DNA from: Hyperoodon ampullatus
Taxonomy: Eukaryota; Chordata; Mammalia; Artiodactyla; Ziphiidae
Direction: 5' to 3'
NCBI GenBank assembly: GCA_949752795.1
Contig: OX457068.1
Coordinates: forward strand, 62,871,582 to 62,935,581
DNA length: 64,000 nt
Below the pieces are notes generated by a model. That model worked only from the letters and a program-made list of their open reading frames with translations. It had not been told where the DNA came from and did no database searches. Below are positions 1 to 11,434 of the stretch, piece after piece (position 1 is the stretch's first letter; every line of letters starts with the position of its first letter). The position numbers and the translations under genes were made by a program.

Positions 1-503
1 TAAAAAGAAACGAAACTGAGTTATTTGTAGTGAGGTGGATGGACCTAGAGTCTGTCATACAGAGTGAAGTAAGTCAGAAAGAGAAGAACAAATACTGTAT
101 GCTAACACATATATATGGAATCTAAGAAAAAAAAAAGGTCATGAAGAACCTAGGGTCAAGACAGGAATAAAGACACAGACCTACTAGAGAATGGACTTGA
201 GGATATGGGGAGGGGGAAGGGTAAGTTGTGACACAGTGAGAGAGTGGCATAGACATATATACACTACCTAACGTAAAATAGATAGCTAGTGGGAAGCAGC
301 TGCATAGCACAGGGAGATCAGTTCGGTGCTTTGTGACCACCTAGAGGGGTGGGATAGGGAGGGTGGGAGGGAGGGAGACACAAGAGGGAAGAGATATGGG
401 AACATATGTATATGTATAACTGATTCACTTTGTTATAAAGCAGAAACTAACACACCATTCTAAAGCAATTATACTCCAATAAAGATGTTAAAAAAAAAAA
501 AAA
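1..503 (+). mobile_element. L1 retrotransposon 3' end, truncated by the window edge
   Basis: The segment starts in the last codons of L1 ORF2 (the stretch around GAGTTATTTGTAGTGAGGTGG), runs through the L1 3' UTR and ends in AATAAAGATGTT followed by about 15 A. The 3' UTR text (AGCAGCTGCATAGCACAGGG, GATTCACTTTGTTATAAAGC) is the young cetartiodactyl/cetacean type. No intact frame remains. The 5' part lies outside the window, so its full length is unknown. Confidence 0.9.
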
Positions 504-1126
504 GAGTCATGTACCACAGTGTTCATGGCAGCTTTATTTACAATAGCCAGGACATGGAAGCAACCTAAGTGTCCATCGACAGATGAATGGATAAAGATGT
601 GACACACATATACAATGGAATATTAGCCATAAAAAATATTAGCCATAAAAATATTAGCCATAAATTGAGTTATTTGTAGTGAGGTGGATGGACTTAGAGT
701 CTGTCATACAGAGTGAAGTAAGTCAGAAAGAGAAAAACAAATACCGTATGCTAACACATATATATGGAATCTAAAAAAAAAAAAATAGTTCTGAAGAACC
801 TAGGGGCAGGACAGGAATAAAGACGCAGATGTAGAGAGTGGACTTGAGGACATGGGGAGCAGGAAGCGTAAGCTGGGACGAAGTGAGAGAGTGGCACGTA
901 CATATATACACTACCAAATATGAAATAGGTAGCTAGTGGGAAGCAGCTGCATAGCACGGGGAGATAAGCTCGGTGCTTTGTGACCACCTAGAGGTGTGGG
1001 ATAGAGATGCAAGAGGGAGGGGATATGGGGATATATGTATACGTATAGCTGATTCACTTTGTTATAAAACAGAAACTAACACAATAATGTAAAGCAATTA
1101 TACTCCAATAAAGATGTTAAAAAGAA
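504..1126 (+). mobile_element. Second L1 3' end, directly behind the first
   Basis: This 5'-truncated L1 begins inside the ORF2 C-terminal region (TTCATGGCAGCTTTATTTAC, then the 'ACATGGAAGCAACCTAAGTG' segment) and repeats the 3' UTR seen at 1-503. It ends in AATAAAGATGTT plus an A-rich tail near 1,126. The roughly 460 bases shared with the first copy are close but not identical, so these look like two insertions, the second landing in or beside the first one's A tail. A tandem duplication followed by divergence is less likely. Not coding. Confidence 0.88.
617..665 (+). repeat. Three tandem copies of a 15-16 bp unit inside the L1
   Basis: The unit TATTAGCCATAAAAA occurs three times in a row, where ordinary L1 copies carry a single 'ATATTACTCAGCCATAAAAA' segment. 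The array therefore looks like a local slippage expansion after, or shortly before, this L1 inserted. Confidence 0.85.
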
Positions 1127-2136
1127 AGAGCACTGGGGCAATTTACAAAATCGGAACATAGATTTTAGATTATAAAAAAGCGTTGCATTCATGTTACAAA
1201 TATATATAGTGTTTACAATGTATCAAGTCCTCCAAATTTGGTAGCAATAAAATATTTAAATAATAGCTGGAGATGGGAATTGGAAAATAAAAGGCTTAGA
1301 CACAGACTAGAAGGTAGCACAGGAACCTGAGACCACTGGCAGTTGGCAGTTGGCAGTTGGAGTGGGTGGGCAAGGCTGCACAAATGAAGCGTGCTTTATA
1401 CATGACACGGCAGAGGCTGAAGACTGCCTGGCCCAAATCCATCCCACCCTTCTTCCCTAGTGACAGAACCCTAGCGCAGTGCCCAGTGGGAAAGACTACA
1501 TTTCTCAGCCTCTCTTGTGGTTAGACGTGGCCAGGAGCCTAGCTTCTACCAGTGAGATACAGCCGCTGTGGTGTTTGGGACTTCTGGGAAAGCTTCTTGA
1601 GGAAAACTTGAGGGAGGTGTGCCTTTATTGTTCTTCCTGCCTTCCTTCTTTCTGCTTTCAGATAGATGTCTTGGTCCCTGAGGCAACATTGGGTATTGAT
1701 TGTGCACACTGAGGATGGCAGAGCAAAAAAGGCAGAAGGAGCCTGGCTTCCTGACAACTTTAGGGAGTTCCCCTACTAGCCCTGGATCGCTCACCTCTAG
1801 ACTTTACCCAGATAGAATATACCCTTGAGTGTTTGAGCCACTCTTATTGGGGGAGGATGGGGGTCACTTACATGCAGCTGAAGCCAACCTTGATACTGAT
1901 GAAGAGGATTTGGAAGGTAGAGAGCAGAAAGGGCATTGAACAGAAGGGTGGAGAGCAATGGCTGGGAAAAGCCTGGAGAAGGCCAAGTGTGCTGAGAGGA
2001 GGCCAAAAATGGGAGATAAACTTGGGAAGGTTAATGGAGGTCAGACTGTAGACAAACTTAAATGAACCTGAATGCCAATAGCCTGCTGGCAACATTCAGT
2101 AAGTTGTTTTCTCTCTCTTGGCTTGAAATTTACTTG
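1127..2136. other. Intergenic stretch with an unassigned old repeat
   Basis: No gene is visible. About 1,325-1,360 holds a short tandem of TTGGCAGT. About 1,445-1,835 resembles a widespread placental interspersed repeat (phrases such as 'GAGGATGGCAGAGCAA', 'AGAAGGAGCCTGG' and 'CAGCCTCTCTTGTGG') whose family I cannot name. The rest looks unique. Open frames here are short and show no recognisable protein. Confidence 0.5.
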
Positions 2137-2150
2137 GATCAGAAGCTTTT

Positions 2151-2440
2151 TTTAAAAAAAATTTAATTAATTAATTTGGCTGCATTGGGTCTTTGTTGCT
2201 ACGTGCTGGCTTTCTCTAGTTGCAGCGAGCGGGGGCTACTATTCATTGCGGTGCGTGGGCTTCTCATTGCGGTGGCTTCTCTTGCTGCGGAGCATGGGCT
2301 CTAGGTACGCAGGCCCAGTAGTTGCGGCACGTGGGCTTAGTTGCTCTGCGCCATGTGGAATCTTCCCAGACCAGAGATCGAACTCGTGTGCCCTGCATTG
2401 GCAGGTGGATTCTTAACCACTGAGCCACCAGGGGAGTCTC
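2151..2440 (-). mobile_element. CHR-type tRNA-derived SINE, older long form
   Basis: Read on the minus strand, the element has the tRNA-like head with A box (TGGCTCAGTGG) and a B-box-like GTTCGATCTC, then a body of 'CGCAACTA...GCCCACG' type and an A/T-rich tail. It is flanked by near-identical duplications GGATCAGAAGCTTTT (2,136-2,150) and GGGTCAGAAGCTTTT (2,441-2,455). It is about 290 bp, longer and more diverged than the roughly 215-bp copies elsewhere in the window. Confidence 0.9.
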
Positions 2441-2455
2441 GGGTCAGAAGCTTTT

Positions 2456-3879
2456 AACCTGAAGTTCATGGACAGACTTCATGGAGTCCAAGAATCTCCT
2501 GCCAAATCACATAAGGTTTGCATCTATGTGTATTTTTCTGGAGAGAGGCCCATAACTTCCATCTGATTCTCTAAGAGGTGGGTGGATTCCCAAAGAGTTA
2601 AACATCACTGCCTCAGATGCTTCCAGCAAGGAAGGTCTCTCACTAACTTAATTATGTGGACTGGAAGGAGCCTTTGGTGTTTTGGGAAGCAGGGGAGTGA
2701 ACACGGCAAAATTAAAGTTTTACGTACCTGAATTTTGTTTTTTTCAATCTGGTAACGAATACCTGTAGAAAATGCACATTAAAAAGCTGAAAAGCACAAA
2801 AGAGAAAATTAAAACTTCCCGATAATTATTCCACCCTGTTAGCATTATGGTATATATCTCTCTCCAAGTTTATGTATCTATGTATCTGTATGTAGTTATC
2901 TCCAAGTTTTATATTTGTTTATATGTCATATCTAGATTAATGAAACTTGGATCATATGAACCTACTGCCTTGTAACCTGTCATTTTCATTCAACAATATA
3001 CAGTATCCATTTCTGCATAACATGGAGTGTTTTTCTTGGCTGCAGAATGTCATACACAAAAAGCTCTGCTCTTTTGCTACAGTGACAAAAGGTTTAAGGG
3101 TGGGTGTTGTGGGGCCGCCAGGGCAGTAAGAATCTGACATCGTGCGAAACCCCAGGAGACTTAGACTGAGGGAAGGAAGCCCATTTAGTAGATGAGAAAA
3201 ACGAGACCCCCAAATGCTAGTGTGCCTTCTAAGCTGTTTTTCAGTCATTGACAGAGGAGTTTGGAATCCAAGTGTTCTGAGCTTCTCCACTACAACTTGT
3301 GTGAGGAGTTCTTTCTGGGACGCAGCTCCCCTGGGGGTCTCTATCTCTGATCCTCAGGCTGTGGCTTGGGGTACCTCCCATCCTGAGACAGTGGGACCCA
3401 CACTCTCTGATCTCTCTGCCGCGGGAGCTGTGGGTCTCATCCAGGCTGCGGGGATTAGGGGTGGGGCAATGCGGGTGGAAGGAGTACCTCTCGACCTCCT
3501 GGTGAACTTGGGCTGGAGGATTTGCTGCAAGCCCAGCAGAAAAGCCCATTAGGGCTGGTTGGCCTTCCCTCCCCTGCCTCAGGGCCTCTTCACTGCGAGG
3601 GGCCAGAGGGGCCTTCAGGCACAGCTGTCAGAGATGCTTAGCCGACAGGTGGCTGACTGGGGAGCCTGGGCAGGGTACTGGGGTGAGGAGGGCTCAGAGC
3701 TCCTGATCCACATGAATGCTGCTCTCTCCCTGCCCCAAATGGGGGTACCGAGGTGGAGTCAGGAGCTCGAGTCTTCACGCTCCCTCCCCTCTCCGCCTTC
3801 CCCCCGAATATAAGGGGCTGGGATGGCTTTACAAAGAAAGAAGTGCCAAGGACTGAGGGCCTCCTGTCGTCCAGCTGGG
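2456..3879. other. Intergenic, mostly unique sequence
   Basis: I see no gene, RNA or clear mobile element. The sequence is AT-rich to about 3,060 and GC-richer from 3,100 to 3,800. Overlapping frames of about 100 codons on both strands at 3,214-3,552 have no recognisable domain or codon structure and are treated as chance. Confidence 0.55.
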
Positions 3880-4130
3880 CAGTATGGCCCAGTGATTAAC
3901 TCCTGGCTCTACACCAGGGTTTGGGATGTAGCCTAGCTCTACCACGTCCTGGTTCTGTGACCTTGGGCAGGTGACTTAACCTCAGTGCCTCAGCATCCCT
4001 CTCTGTAAAGTACAGCATAATAGAACTCAGTCATAAGGTGGAAGAGGGTTAACTGAGTTAATAGCATCAAGTTCTCAGAACAATGCTGGCCCATAGTAAG
4101 TGCTCAGTAAATGGGAGAGATTATTACAGT
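3880..4130 (+). repeat. MIR SINE, near full length
   Basis: Order and wording follow the MIR consensus: 'CAGTATGGCCCAGTGATTAA', then the core around 'TTCTGTGACCTTGGGCAGGT', 'CTTAACCTCAGTGCCTCAGC', a 'GTTAACTGAGTTAATAGCAT' segment, and the end 'GGCCCATAGTAAGTGCTCAG'. This is an ancient mammalian element, so it predates whales. Confidence 0.85.
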
Positions 4131-4502
4131 TTGCCCATTATCCATGTGCAGTGCCTTAAGCCTCAGCCTTGCTGCTCTAATGGTGGAATTGCTAATGTTC
4201 TGCCAATAGGGAATATTTTAGGGACAAAGAGTTCTCAGGGCCTCTCTCAAGCTTGTGCATTTGCAGGTAGATTCAGCTCTAGTCTTTTGTTCCCATTGTG
4301 CCTCCAACTAGAGCAAGTGTTTCCTGGAGCATTAAGTTTTTTCCCCTCCTGTCATCCTGTGACCCTTGGGACACATGCATCAGTTTAGAGCAGGGGGATT
4401 GGCCTGGACTTTTGCCTCAGTAAGACCGAGCTCAGCGTACAGCTTAATACCTACAGATTGGCTGGGAATCTACCTGCCAGGAGCTGACTTGCAGTGTGTG
4501 TG

Positions 4503-4543
<41 letters not shown>

Positions 4544-4856
4544 AGTAAAAGACGAGCTGATGTCCATCAAAACTTTGCAGTTCTGCTTCCTTGGTCTGCA
4601 TTTGTCACTAGAAATCCTGTCTAGCTATGGAGGACACTGCCTTCATCTGGGTGGAGCCATGTGATGAACTCTTGCCAATGGCACTGAGTAGAAATGATGG
4701 CTCACTTCCAAGGCCAGAAGTGAAGCTAAAAAGCAGGTGTGCCTTCTCCCTGCTTTCCTTCCAACTATTGAGGGGAAGTTGGCAGGTTGGTAGGAGCCTG
4801 GGACCCTAAATCACCAGATGGGAAATTCTGCCTGCCTGCCAGCCAGGAACACCCAC
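4131..4856. other. Intergenic stretch with a TG repeat
   Basis: It contains a (TG)n run at 4,494-4,539, broken once by AGTGTGAG. The part from about 4,590 to 4,810 resembles an old dispersed repeat of unplaced family. No gene is seen. Confidence 0.55.
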
Positions 4857-5227
4857 TGCTATGGATTGAATGTCTGTGCCCCCACCCCACCCCAAGTTCA
4901 TATGTTGAAGCCCTAATCTCCAATGTGATAATATGTGAAGATAGGGCCTTTGGAAGTTAATTAGGTTGTGAGGGTGGAATCCTCACAAGTGGGATTAGTG
5001 CCCTTACTAAAAGAGGCATCAGAGAGGCAATCTCTCTCTACCATATGAGCAGACAGTGAGAAGACAGCTGTGTATGAACCAGGAAGCAGGTTCTCAGCAG
5101 CCACCAAATCTGCCAGCACTAGATCATCGGACTTCCACGAACTAACCTCCAGAGCTGTGAGAGAGAAATGTTTGTTGTTTAAGCTGCCAGTCTATGGTAT
5201 TTTGTTACAGCAGCCTGAGCTAAGACA
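4857..5227 (+). mobile_element. Solo LTR, MLT1-like (ERVL-MaLR)
   Basis: The element starts TG (4,857) and ends CA (5,227) and is flanked by the 5-bp duplication CCCAC (4,852-4,856 and 5,228-5,232), as expected for a retroviral-type integration. Internal text (TTCATATGTTGAAGCCCTAA, 'GGGATTAGTGCCCTTACTAA', 'GTTTAAGCTGCCAGTCTATG') matches the MLT1 class as I remember it. No internal retroviral genes accompany it, so it is a solo LTR. Confidence 0.8.
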
Positions 5228-5232
5228 CCCAC

Positions 5233-6894
5233 TTTTTGATAAGTAGAGACATATTCTGAAACGTTTGAGGTTTATTTGTTACAGCAGCTAGTATTACTCT
5301 AACATGGAGGAGAGTGGGGTTAGGGAAGGTTTCATAGAGAAGTTAAAACTCAAGCAAGGTTTGAAGGATGAGTAGAAATTGCAGAGGTGGAATCAGAGTG
5401 GGAGGAAGTGGAGGGCAGATTTCAGCTCAGTACAGGAAAGAGTTGTTGAACAGTGACAGTTGGCCCTATAAAATCTCTGTTTTGTGAAGCAATGAGCTCC
5501 TTGCTCTTGTGAGCATATAAGCAGAGGCTGTCAGGAGTGTTACCCTGGGGAGCGTGCCAGACTAGGTGTCCTGTACTCTCCCCATCAGCTCTGTGGTCCC
5601 CATCAGCTTCCAGAAGGAAGGGATGAGCTGCCCCCACAAGGTTGCCCAGAGTATCCCACACCTTTCTTCAGGGCTCTCTGAGCCTGGAGCAAGAGCCCAC
5701 TATTAACTACCCACAGTGACCATGTTAACTGGGTATACTGAGAAGCCACCTACAGTTCCCAACGTTGTGACCAGGCTGTGTTCCAGAAATCTCTGTGTGA
5801 GCCAGTTGTTTGGAACTCAGAATGCATTTTCCCATAGAAACCAAGTTATAAATGGTGGTTGGTTTTTCAGGCCAGTCCACAAATTTCTATTTAATTCATA
5901 ATGTTCCTAAAGTTTATTATTAACAGTGCAATGTTAACTGCACTTGGTCACCATTTATAGTGTGGTTTATGTGAGAAAATTCATTTTAGTTTCCAATTTG
6001 GAGTGCAGGCGTGCATCTCACTTCTAGGTGGCATCACGGGGCTGGGGGCTCCTTAGGGAGACCGGGGGACGGGGTGAGTATTTTGGGTACCAGAAACTCC
6101 TTACTGGTGTCCCATAGTGGACAGAGGGCTCCATGCCCCAGAGGTTCTGAATCAGGAAACAATGGGCCAAGTTCCCACGGTGAGATTGGGCAGGGACAGG
6201 AATTCAGACACAAATGCCTCTCCCACCTTGTTGCAGCAGATCAGTCATGGTGCCTGCATACACTCAGTGGCCCTGCTCAAAGAAGTAACTGAACCCTGAC
6301 TGGTCCAGGTAGGCCCCTGATTGCAGGCAGCCCATGTGCAGGCCACCTGGTGACCATGTGGAGGGAAGAGCTCTGCTCTTTAGGGGTGATGGAGGTGTAC
6401 AGAGTTGATCCACTTGGCTGCCTCCAGAATTTAGACTGTGGAATAGAGAGGGAGCAGGTCATCTGGCAGTGGGAAGGACTGGACTAGAGGCACACACTCA
6501 TCAATCAGGGGCCCAGGATGCGGGCAACAGGCATAGACTCTAGCCGATCAAACAGAAAAGAAGTTTCTGAAAAGCACGCTGGTTTACACACTGTAGTGAG
6601 CTCTGTCAGTGCCCTTCCCAGACACCCACACACACTGAAGACTGCTTAGTGCCACAGTGGACAGATCTCTGGCCACAGAAAACATGCTTGGCCTGTTTGC
6701 AGGGCAAAGGAAAGTGCTGGAGAGTTCGTGCCCTTGGAAGAAGCTCTCAACCGATGACAGATGGAAAGCTGGCAAATAAATATCCCAGCTACCCCTCCCC
6801 TCAACTGAGATGACTCTGAGGCATGTTGCATACTGTCTCCCAGGCTCCCCAGCAGGGTTGAGCTCCAGTTGCCCTTAGTGGTAACTGGCTTGAT
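5233..6894. other. Intergenic, no gene seen
   Basis: Unique-looking sequence of moderate GC. Frames on both strands are under 100 codons with no recognisable product. No RNA gene, array or strong repeat is evident. Confidence 0.55.
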
Positions 6895-7345
6895 ATAAGA
6901 GTTATCTATTGCTGTGAAATAAACCATCCTAAAATTGCATGGTGTAAAACAATAATGGTTCTTTATTTCTCATGATTCTGTGGGTTGGCTGGTGGTCTGC
7001 TGGTCTCACCTAGGCTCCCTCCTGCAGCTGCATTCAGCTGGATGCTCGTCAGGATAGAAGGTCTAAGACAGCCTCACTCCCATGCCCGGTAGCTGGCTGG
7101 GTGCCTCAGTTCCCTCCCTGTGATCTCTCATCCTCCTGTAGGATAAACCAGATTCCTGTGAGGCGGTCCAGTCAGTGTTCCCAGAGAGCACTGGCAGAGC
7201 TGCAGGACTTCTTTAGGCTTAGGCTGTGGAACTCACTCAATGCCACTTCTACCATATTCTATTGGTCAAAACAACTCCCAAGGCTGGTCAGATCCACGGG
7301 GCAGATTGCTCTACCCCTGGATGGGAAGAGTGGTGAAGTCACATT
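6895..7345. repeat. Old placental interspersed repeat, family not assigned
   Basis: The text runs from 'AGTTATCTATTGCTGTGAAA' through 'CTCATGATTCTGTGGGTTGG' and 'GATCTCTCATCCTCCTGTAG' to 'ATATTCTATTGGTCAAAACA' and 'GTGGTGAAGTCACATTA'. I recognise this as a repeat common in placental genomes, probably LTR class, but cannot name it with confidence. Confidence 0.55.
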
Positions 7346-7364
7346 AAGGCATTATCAACTGATG

Positions 7365-7765
7365 CCTTTTTTTTTTCTTGTGATGAGTACTTTTAAGATC
7401 TACTGTCTTAATAGCTTTCAAATGTACAATGCAGTGATTAACTATAGTCACCATTCTGTATATTACAGCCCCTTGACTTATTTATTTTATGATTGGAAGT
7501 TGGTACCTTTTGACCCCGTTCACTCATTTTGCCCACCCTCCTCTCCCCGCCTCTGGCAACCACCAATCTGTTCTCTGTATCTATGAGCTTGGCTTTTTGT
7601 TTTGTTTTGTTTTTGTTTTTAGATTCGACATATAAGTGAGATCATACGGTATTTGTCTTTCTCTGTCTTGGCTTATTTCACTTAGCATAATGCCCTCAAG
7701 GTCCACCCATGTGGAATCTTGCAAATGGCAAGATTTCATTCTTTTTTATGGCTGAGTAGTATTCC

Positions 7766-7808
<43 letters not shown>

Positions 7809-8411
7809 ACACACCACATCTTCTTTATCCATTCATCTATCAATGAACACTTAGGTCATTTCCATATCTTGGCTATTGTGAATAATGCTCAATGAACATG
7901 AGGAGCATGTATCTTTTGCTAGTGTTTTTGTTTTCTTTGGATGAGTACCCAGGAGTGGAATTGCTGGATCATATGATAGTTCTATTTTTAATTTTTTGAG
8001 GAACCTCTATACCATTTTCTTTTTTATTTTTTTGGCCGTGGTGCGCAGCTTGCGGGATCTTAGTTCCCCAACCAGGGACTGAATCTGGACCACTGCAGTG
8101 AAAGCGCCGAATCCTAACCACTGGACCCCCAGGGAATTCCCTATACTGTTTTCCACAGTGGCTGTACCAGTTTACATTCCCATCAACAGTGCATGAGGAT
8201 TCCCTTTTCTTTACAACTTCGTCAACGTGTGTTATTTTCTTGTCTTTTTTGACAATAGCCATTCGAAGAGGTGTGAGGTGATATCTCGTTGTGGTTCTGA
8301 TTTGCATTTCCCAGTGATTAGTGAAGTTGAGCATATTTTCGTGTACCTGTTGGTCATCTGTATGTCTTCTTTGTAAAAATGTCTATTTATATCTTCTGCC
8401 CATGTACAGTA
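7365..8411 (-). mobile_element. Old L1 3' part (3' UTR and end of ORF2), antisense
   Basis: On the minus strand this reads from degenerate ORF2 C-terminal sequence into an L1 3' UTR. Plus-strand landmarks are 'GAGTAGTATTCCATTGTGTG', 'TCATTTCCATATCTTGGCTA', 'GGAGTGGAATTGCTGGATCA' and 'AGGTGTGAGGTGATATCTCG'. It carries stop codons and frameshifts. A (TG)n run at 7,768-7,807 expanded within it, and a short SINE (8,021-8,140) is inserted in it. Confidence 0.85.
8021..8140 (-). mobile_element. Short tRNA-derived SINE inserted in the L1
   Basis: The minus-strand reading is GGGAATTCCCTGGGGGTCCA, then 'GTGGTTAGGATTCGGCGCTT', 'CCCTGGTTGGGGAACTAAGA' and a tail ending in A-rich sequence. It is about 120 bp: the tRNA-related head plus a short tail. 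Diverged duplications CTATACCATTTTC and CTATACTGTTTTC flank it, and the L1 text continues across the break. Confidence 0.85.
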
Positions 8412-8477
8412 AGTCCCCTACATAGGAATGAGTTCTGTTCTGAGAGTGCGTTTGTAAGTCCAATTTGTTTGTAAAAA

Positions 8478-9192
8478 CAACCAGAAAAGAATGAACAAAA
8501 TGTCAATAAGCACATACCTATCAATAACTACTTTATTTTTTAAAAATTTTATTTATTTATTTATTTATTTGGCTGTATTGGGTCTTCACTGTTGCGTGTG
8601 AGCTTTCTCTAGTTGCGGCGAGTGGGAGATAACTCTTCTTTGTGGTGTGCAAGCTTCTCATTGTGGTGGCTTCTCTTGTTGCGGAGCATGAGCTTCAGTA
8701 GTTGTGGCACGCGGGCTCAGTAGTTGTGGCTCGTGGGCTCTAGAGCACAGGCTCAGTAGTTGTGGCGCACAGGCTTAGTTGTTCTGTGGCATGTGGGATC
8801 TTCCTGGACCAGGGCTTGAACCTGTGTCCCCTACATTGGCAAGCGGATTCTTAACCACTGTGCCACCAGAGGAGTCCCTCAATAACTACTTTAAATGTGA
8901 ATGGATTAAATTCTCTGATCAAAAGACGTAGAGTGGATGAAAAAACAAGTCCTACCTATATGATGTCTCAAGAGACTCACTTTAGCTATAAAGACACACA
9001 CAGACTGAACATAAAAGCATGGAAAAAATATTCCATACAAATGGAAAATGAAAGAAAACTGAGGTAGCTATACTTATGTCAGTCAAAATCAACTTCAAAA
9101 CAAAGATTGTAATAAGAGACAAAGAAGGGCATTATATAATGATACAAGGTTCAATTCAACAAAAGGATATAACATTTGTAAATATTTAGGCA
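8478..9192 (+). mobile_element. L1 ORF2 fragment, endonuclease domain, broken
   Basis: Translated with frame changes, the segment gives the start of L1 ORF2 endonuclease: a 'TLNVNGLNS' motif, then a 'QETHF' motif carrying the catalytic Glu, then 'KDTHRL' and 'DKEGHYI'-like text. Stops and indels disrupt it. The CHR SINE at 8,536-8,878 splits it, and the L1 sequence resumes after the duplicated TCAATAACTACTTTA. Confidence 0.82.
8536..8878 (-). mobile_element. CHR-type SINE, long form, inside L1 ORF2
   Basis: On the minus strand it begins with the GGGACTCC...TGGTGGCACAGTGG head and a GGTTCAAGCCC B box and continues through repeated 'CACAACTA' motifs to an A/T-rich (AAATAAAT)n tail. The exact 15-bp duplication TCAATAACTACTTTA lies at 8,521-8,535 and 8,879-8,893. 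Confidence 0.93.
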
Positions 9193-9198
9193 ACTGAT

Positions 9199-9412
9199 TT
9201 TTTTTAAACATCTTTATTGGAGTATAATTGCTTTACAATGGTGTGTTAGTTTCTGCTTTATAACAAAGTGAATCAGCTATACATATACATATGTTCCCAT
9301 ATCTCTTCCCTCTTGCGTCTCCCTCCCTCCCACCTTCCCTATCCCACCCCTCTCGGTGGTCACAAAGCACTGAGCTGATCTCCCTGTGCTATGCGGCTGC
9401 TTCTGACTATAT
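9199..9412 (-). mobile_element. Young L1 3' end, antisense
   Basis: This is the reverse complement of the 3' UTR seen at 1-503: T run, ACATCTTTATTGGAGTATAA, 'GGTGTGTTAGTTTCTGCTTT' and 'GTGGTCACAAAGCACTGAGC'. It is 5'-truncated at about 210 bp and sits between older L1-derived sequence on both sides. Confidence 0.88.
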
Positions 9413-9419
9413 GCAACTG

Positions 9420-10489
9420 ATTTCTTATCATGACAGATGAGGGTTAGTGCTCTTACACCAGTATCCTCTCTCCTTCCCTTCTCCGTCCTCCCAGTATGGT
9501 TATTTTACATTTTTTCTTGAAACAACATTCAGAGACTGTTATTATGCCTATGTAAAAATTATTCACAGCTGAGCGTTATAATGCATGTTATTGTTTCTTT
9601 CTTACTTTTTTGTTTTCCCCCAAAATTAATAATTGCTTTGTTGCTTTTATTTGCTTAACTTTTTTAATACCCACTGCATATTCCTCCAATGTACACTTTT
9701 CCATAAGGTCAATCGTAGGAAGTAATCTATCATTTCCAATTTTTTTTTTTTCCTGGAGTTGTCCCTCCTGGATACTTTCATTTTTCTGCAAGCTAGACTT
9801 GCTGTCCTCTAGGCCTGCCATCCAGTTGTCATCTGGGACTTTCTTTTGCTGTCATCCTTAAAATTTCCTTTGCTTTCCTCTTGAGTTGGGGTGTGTGTGT
9901 GCTTATATGTCCTGCATCTCACGGCTTCCTCTTCTTTGGTTTACTCCCTTGCTTTCATAAAGCACATCATCAGGGGAACTATGTGGTATAGCAGCAAAGG
10001 GCTTGATAACTACTGCTCCAGTCTGGACTGACTGCTCTCCAGGGTCTCCCTCCACTATCTTCCAGGAAATTCCTTTGGCTTTTGGTTGCATCTCCTGTTT
10101 CCTGTGTCCCTCTTTCTTGGTTTTAGTGGTGAACAAGTTCTAGTAGCTTCCTGAGAAAGAGTTTGGAGTGGTGTTTTCTGGAGACTGCATGGCTGAAAAA
10201 TATCACTCTCCCACCTGCTTAATAATTTGTCTAGATATAGAATTCTGGGGTGGAAATCATGTTCCCTTAGAATGTTGAGGGGCTTGCTTCATTGTCTTCT
10301 CTGCCAGTTTGGACGCTGAGAGGTTCAAATCCTTTGAGATCACTGACTCCTCATATGTGACCAGTGCTTTTCTTCTTGGAAGTTTGCAGGACTTTCTCCT
10401 TACCCTCAGTGTTCTGAAAATTCCTATTGTCATGCATTAGAGTGAGACTGTTTTCAGCTGCTATGCTGGCAGCTCAGTGGGCTATTCAG
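9420..10489 (-). mobile_element. Ancient L1-class element, first part (antisense)
   Basis: The sequence is T-rich on the plus strand, with phrases such as 'AGAATTCTGGGGTGGAAATC', 'CTTCATTGTCTTCT' and 'AGTGTTCTGAAAATTCC' that I associate with an old, non-coding L1 section (5' UTR/ORF1 side or 3' UTR, read antisense). The text continues after 11,435, so the two parts are one element split by an insertion. The subfamily is not assigned. Confidence 0.5.
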
Positions 10490-11434
10490 TCTTCGTGGTG
10501 CAGAATGATTTAAAAGACCCTGGAACCTACTCTGGGTTGCCTAGACATAAGGCACCTTGGCTCCAGGATCCCTATCTCCTCGTAGGAGGAGCTATGTCTA
10601 AGTATAGCTGTAACTACACAGGACCCTAGGGACCTTCCCGGGACAGAAAGCCACACTCCACTCCCATGTCTGCCACCTGCTACTTGTCTGTAGAAAAACT
10701 TTAGCATCCTAAGCCTTCCCCAAGTTCCAAAGAATAAATTTAATCAGAGAAATGAGAAAAATGCAGAAACAAAGGAAAAGTCAAGCAAGACAAAATAATA
10801 ATAGTTTAGCCATTAGACAAAGTCAAGGACCTTTAGTTCCTCCTCAAATGCTATAGATAATATTCTGAGCCACGTCCTTTGAGCTGTTTTGTAGATACTG
10901 AAACCCCCACCAGGTAGAAGAAGTTAACTATATGTTGACCACAAGCACATAAACCCCAGACAAGATGGAACCAGAAGGGTGATGATGTTGACTCCTGGTC
11001 CTCACCACCAACCAATCAGAAGAATATCCACAAGCTGATCACACACCTCACTACCCTTTCCATCACCCTTTTTAAAAAAACCTTTCCCTAAAAGCTTTTT
11101 CACTTTGGATCTCCCTTTTGTAGGCAAATTTAGGAAAGCAGTCTTGTCAAGGGAGACCCACAGTGAAGATGGTGGGGTCCCTCCACTGGAACCAGACCCA
11201 CACTGCATCCAAGCAGCACCATGGCCCCAACAAACCTCTCTGTGAAATAATGGGAGATTCAGGGATTGCCACCCCTTGTCTTCCTGTCTCTTCTTACAGA
11301 CCCTGGGCTTGTGGCTTTCTCTTTCTCCAGTAAAAACTGTTCCTTACCACTTACTGAGAAATGCTGTGAAATTCTCCTTGAACCCTGGCACAGGTCAGAG
11401 GTGAAGACCCTGAAGGACCCATTTTTACAATAGC
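10490..11434 (+). mobile_element. Probable ERV LTR inserted in the old L1
   Basis: The roughly 940 bp interrupts the L1 text. It has promoter-like LTR architecture: a CCAAT box (11,012-11,016) and, about 55 bp on, an AT-rich TATA-like TTTAAAAAAA (11,071-11,080), followed by a CT-rich stretch. I remember comparable wording in ERV1-class LTRs but cannot name the family, and I could not fix the TG/CA ends or a clean target duplication. No retroviral gene is present. Confidence 0.45.

Noticed and set aside
8894..9192. Possible gene encoding an endonuclease-like protein
   Set aside because: It is a fragment of L1 ORF2 with stops and frameshifts, split by a SINE. A dead mobile-element remnant.
11203..11219. 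A second RE1-like site in the ERV-type LTR
   Set aside because: The left half matches, but the final AG of the required right half is missing.
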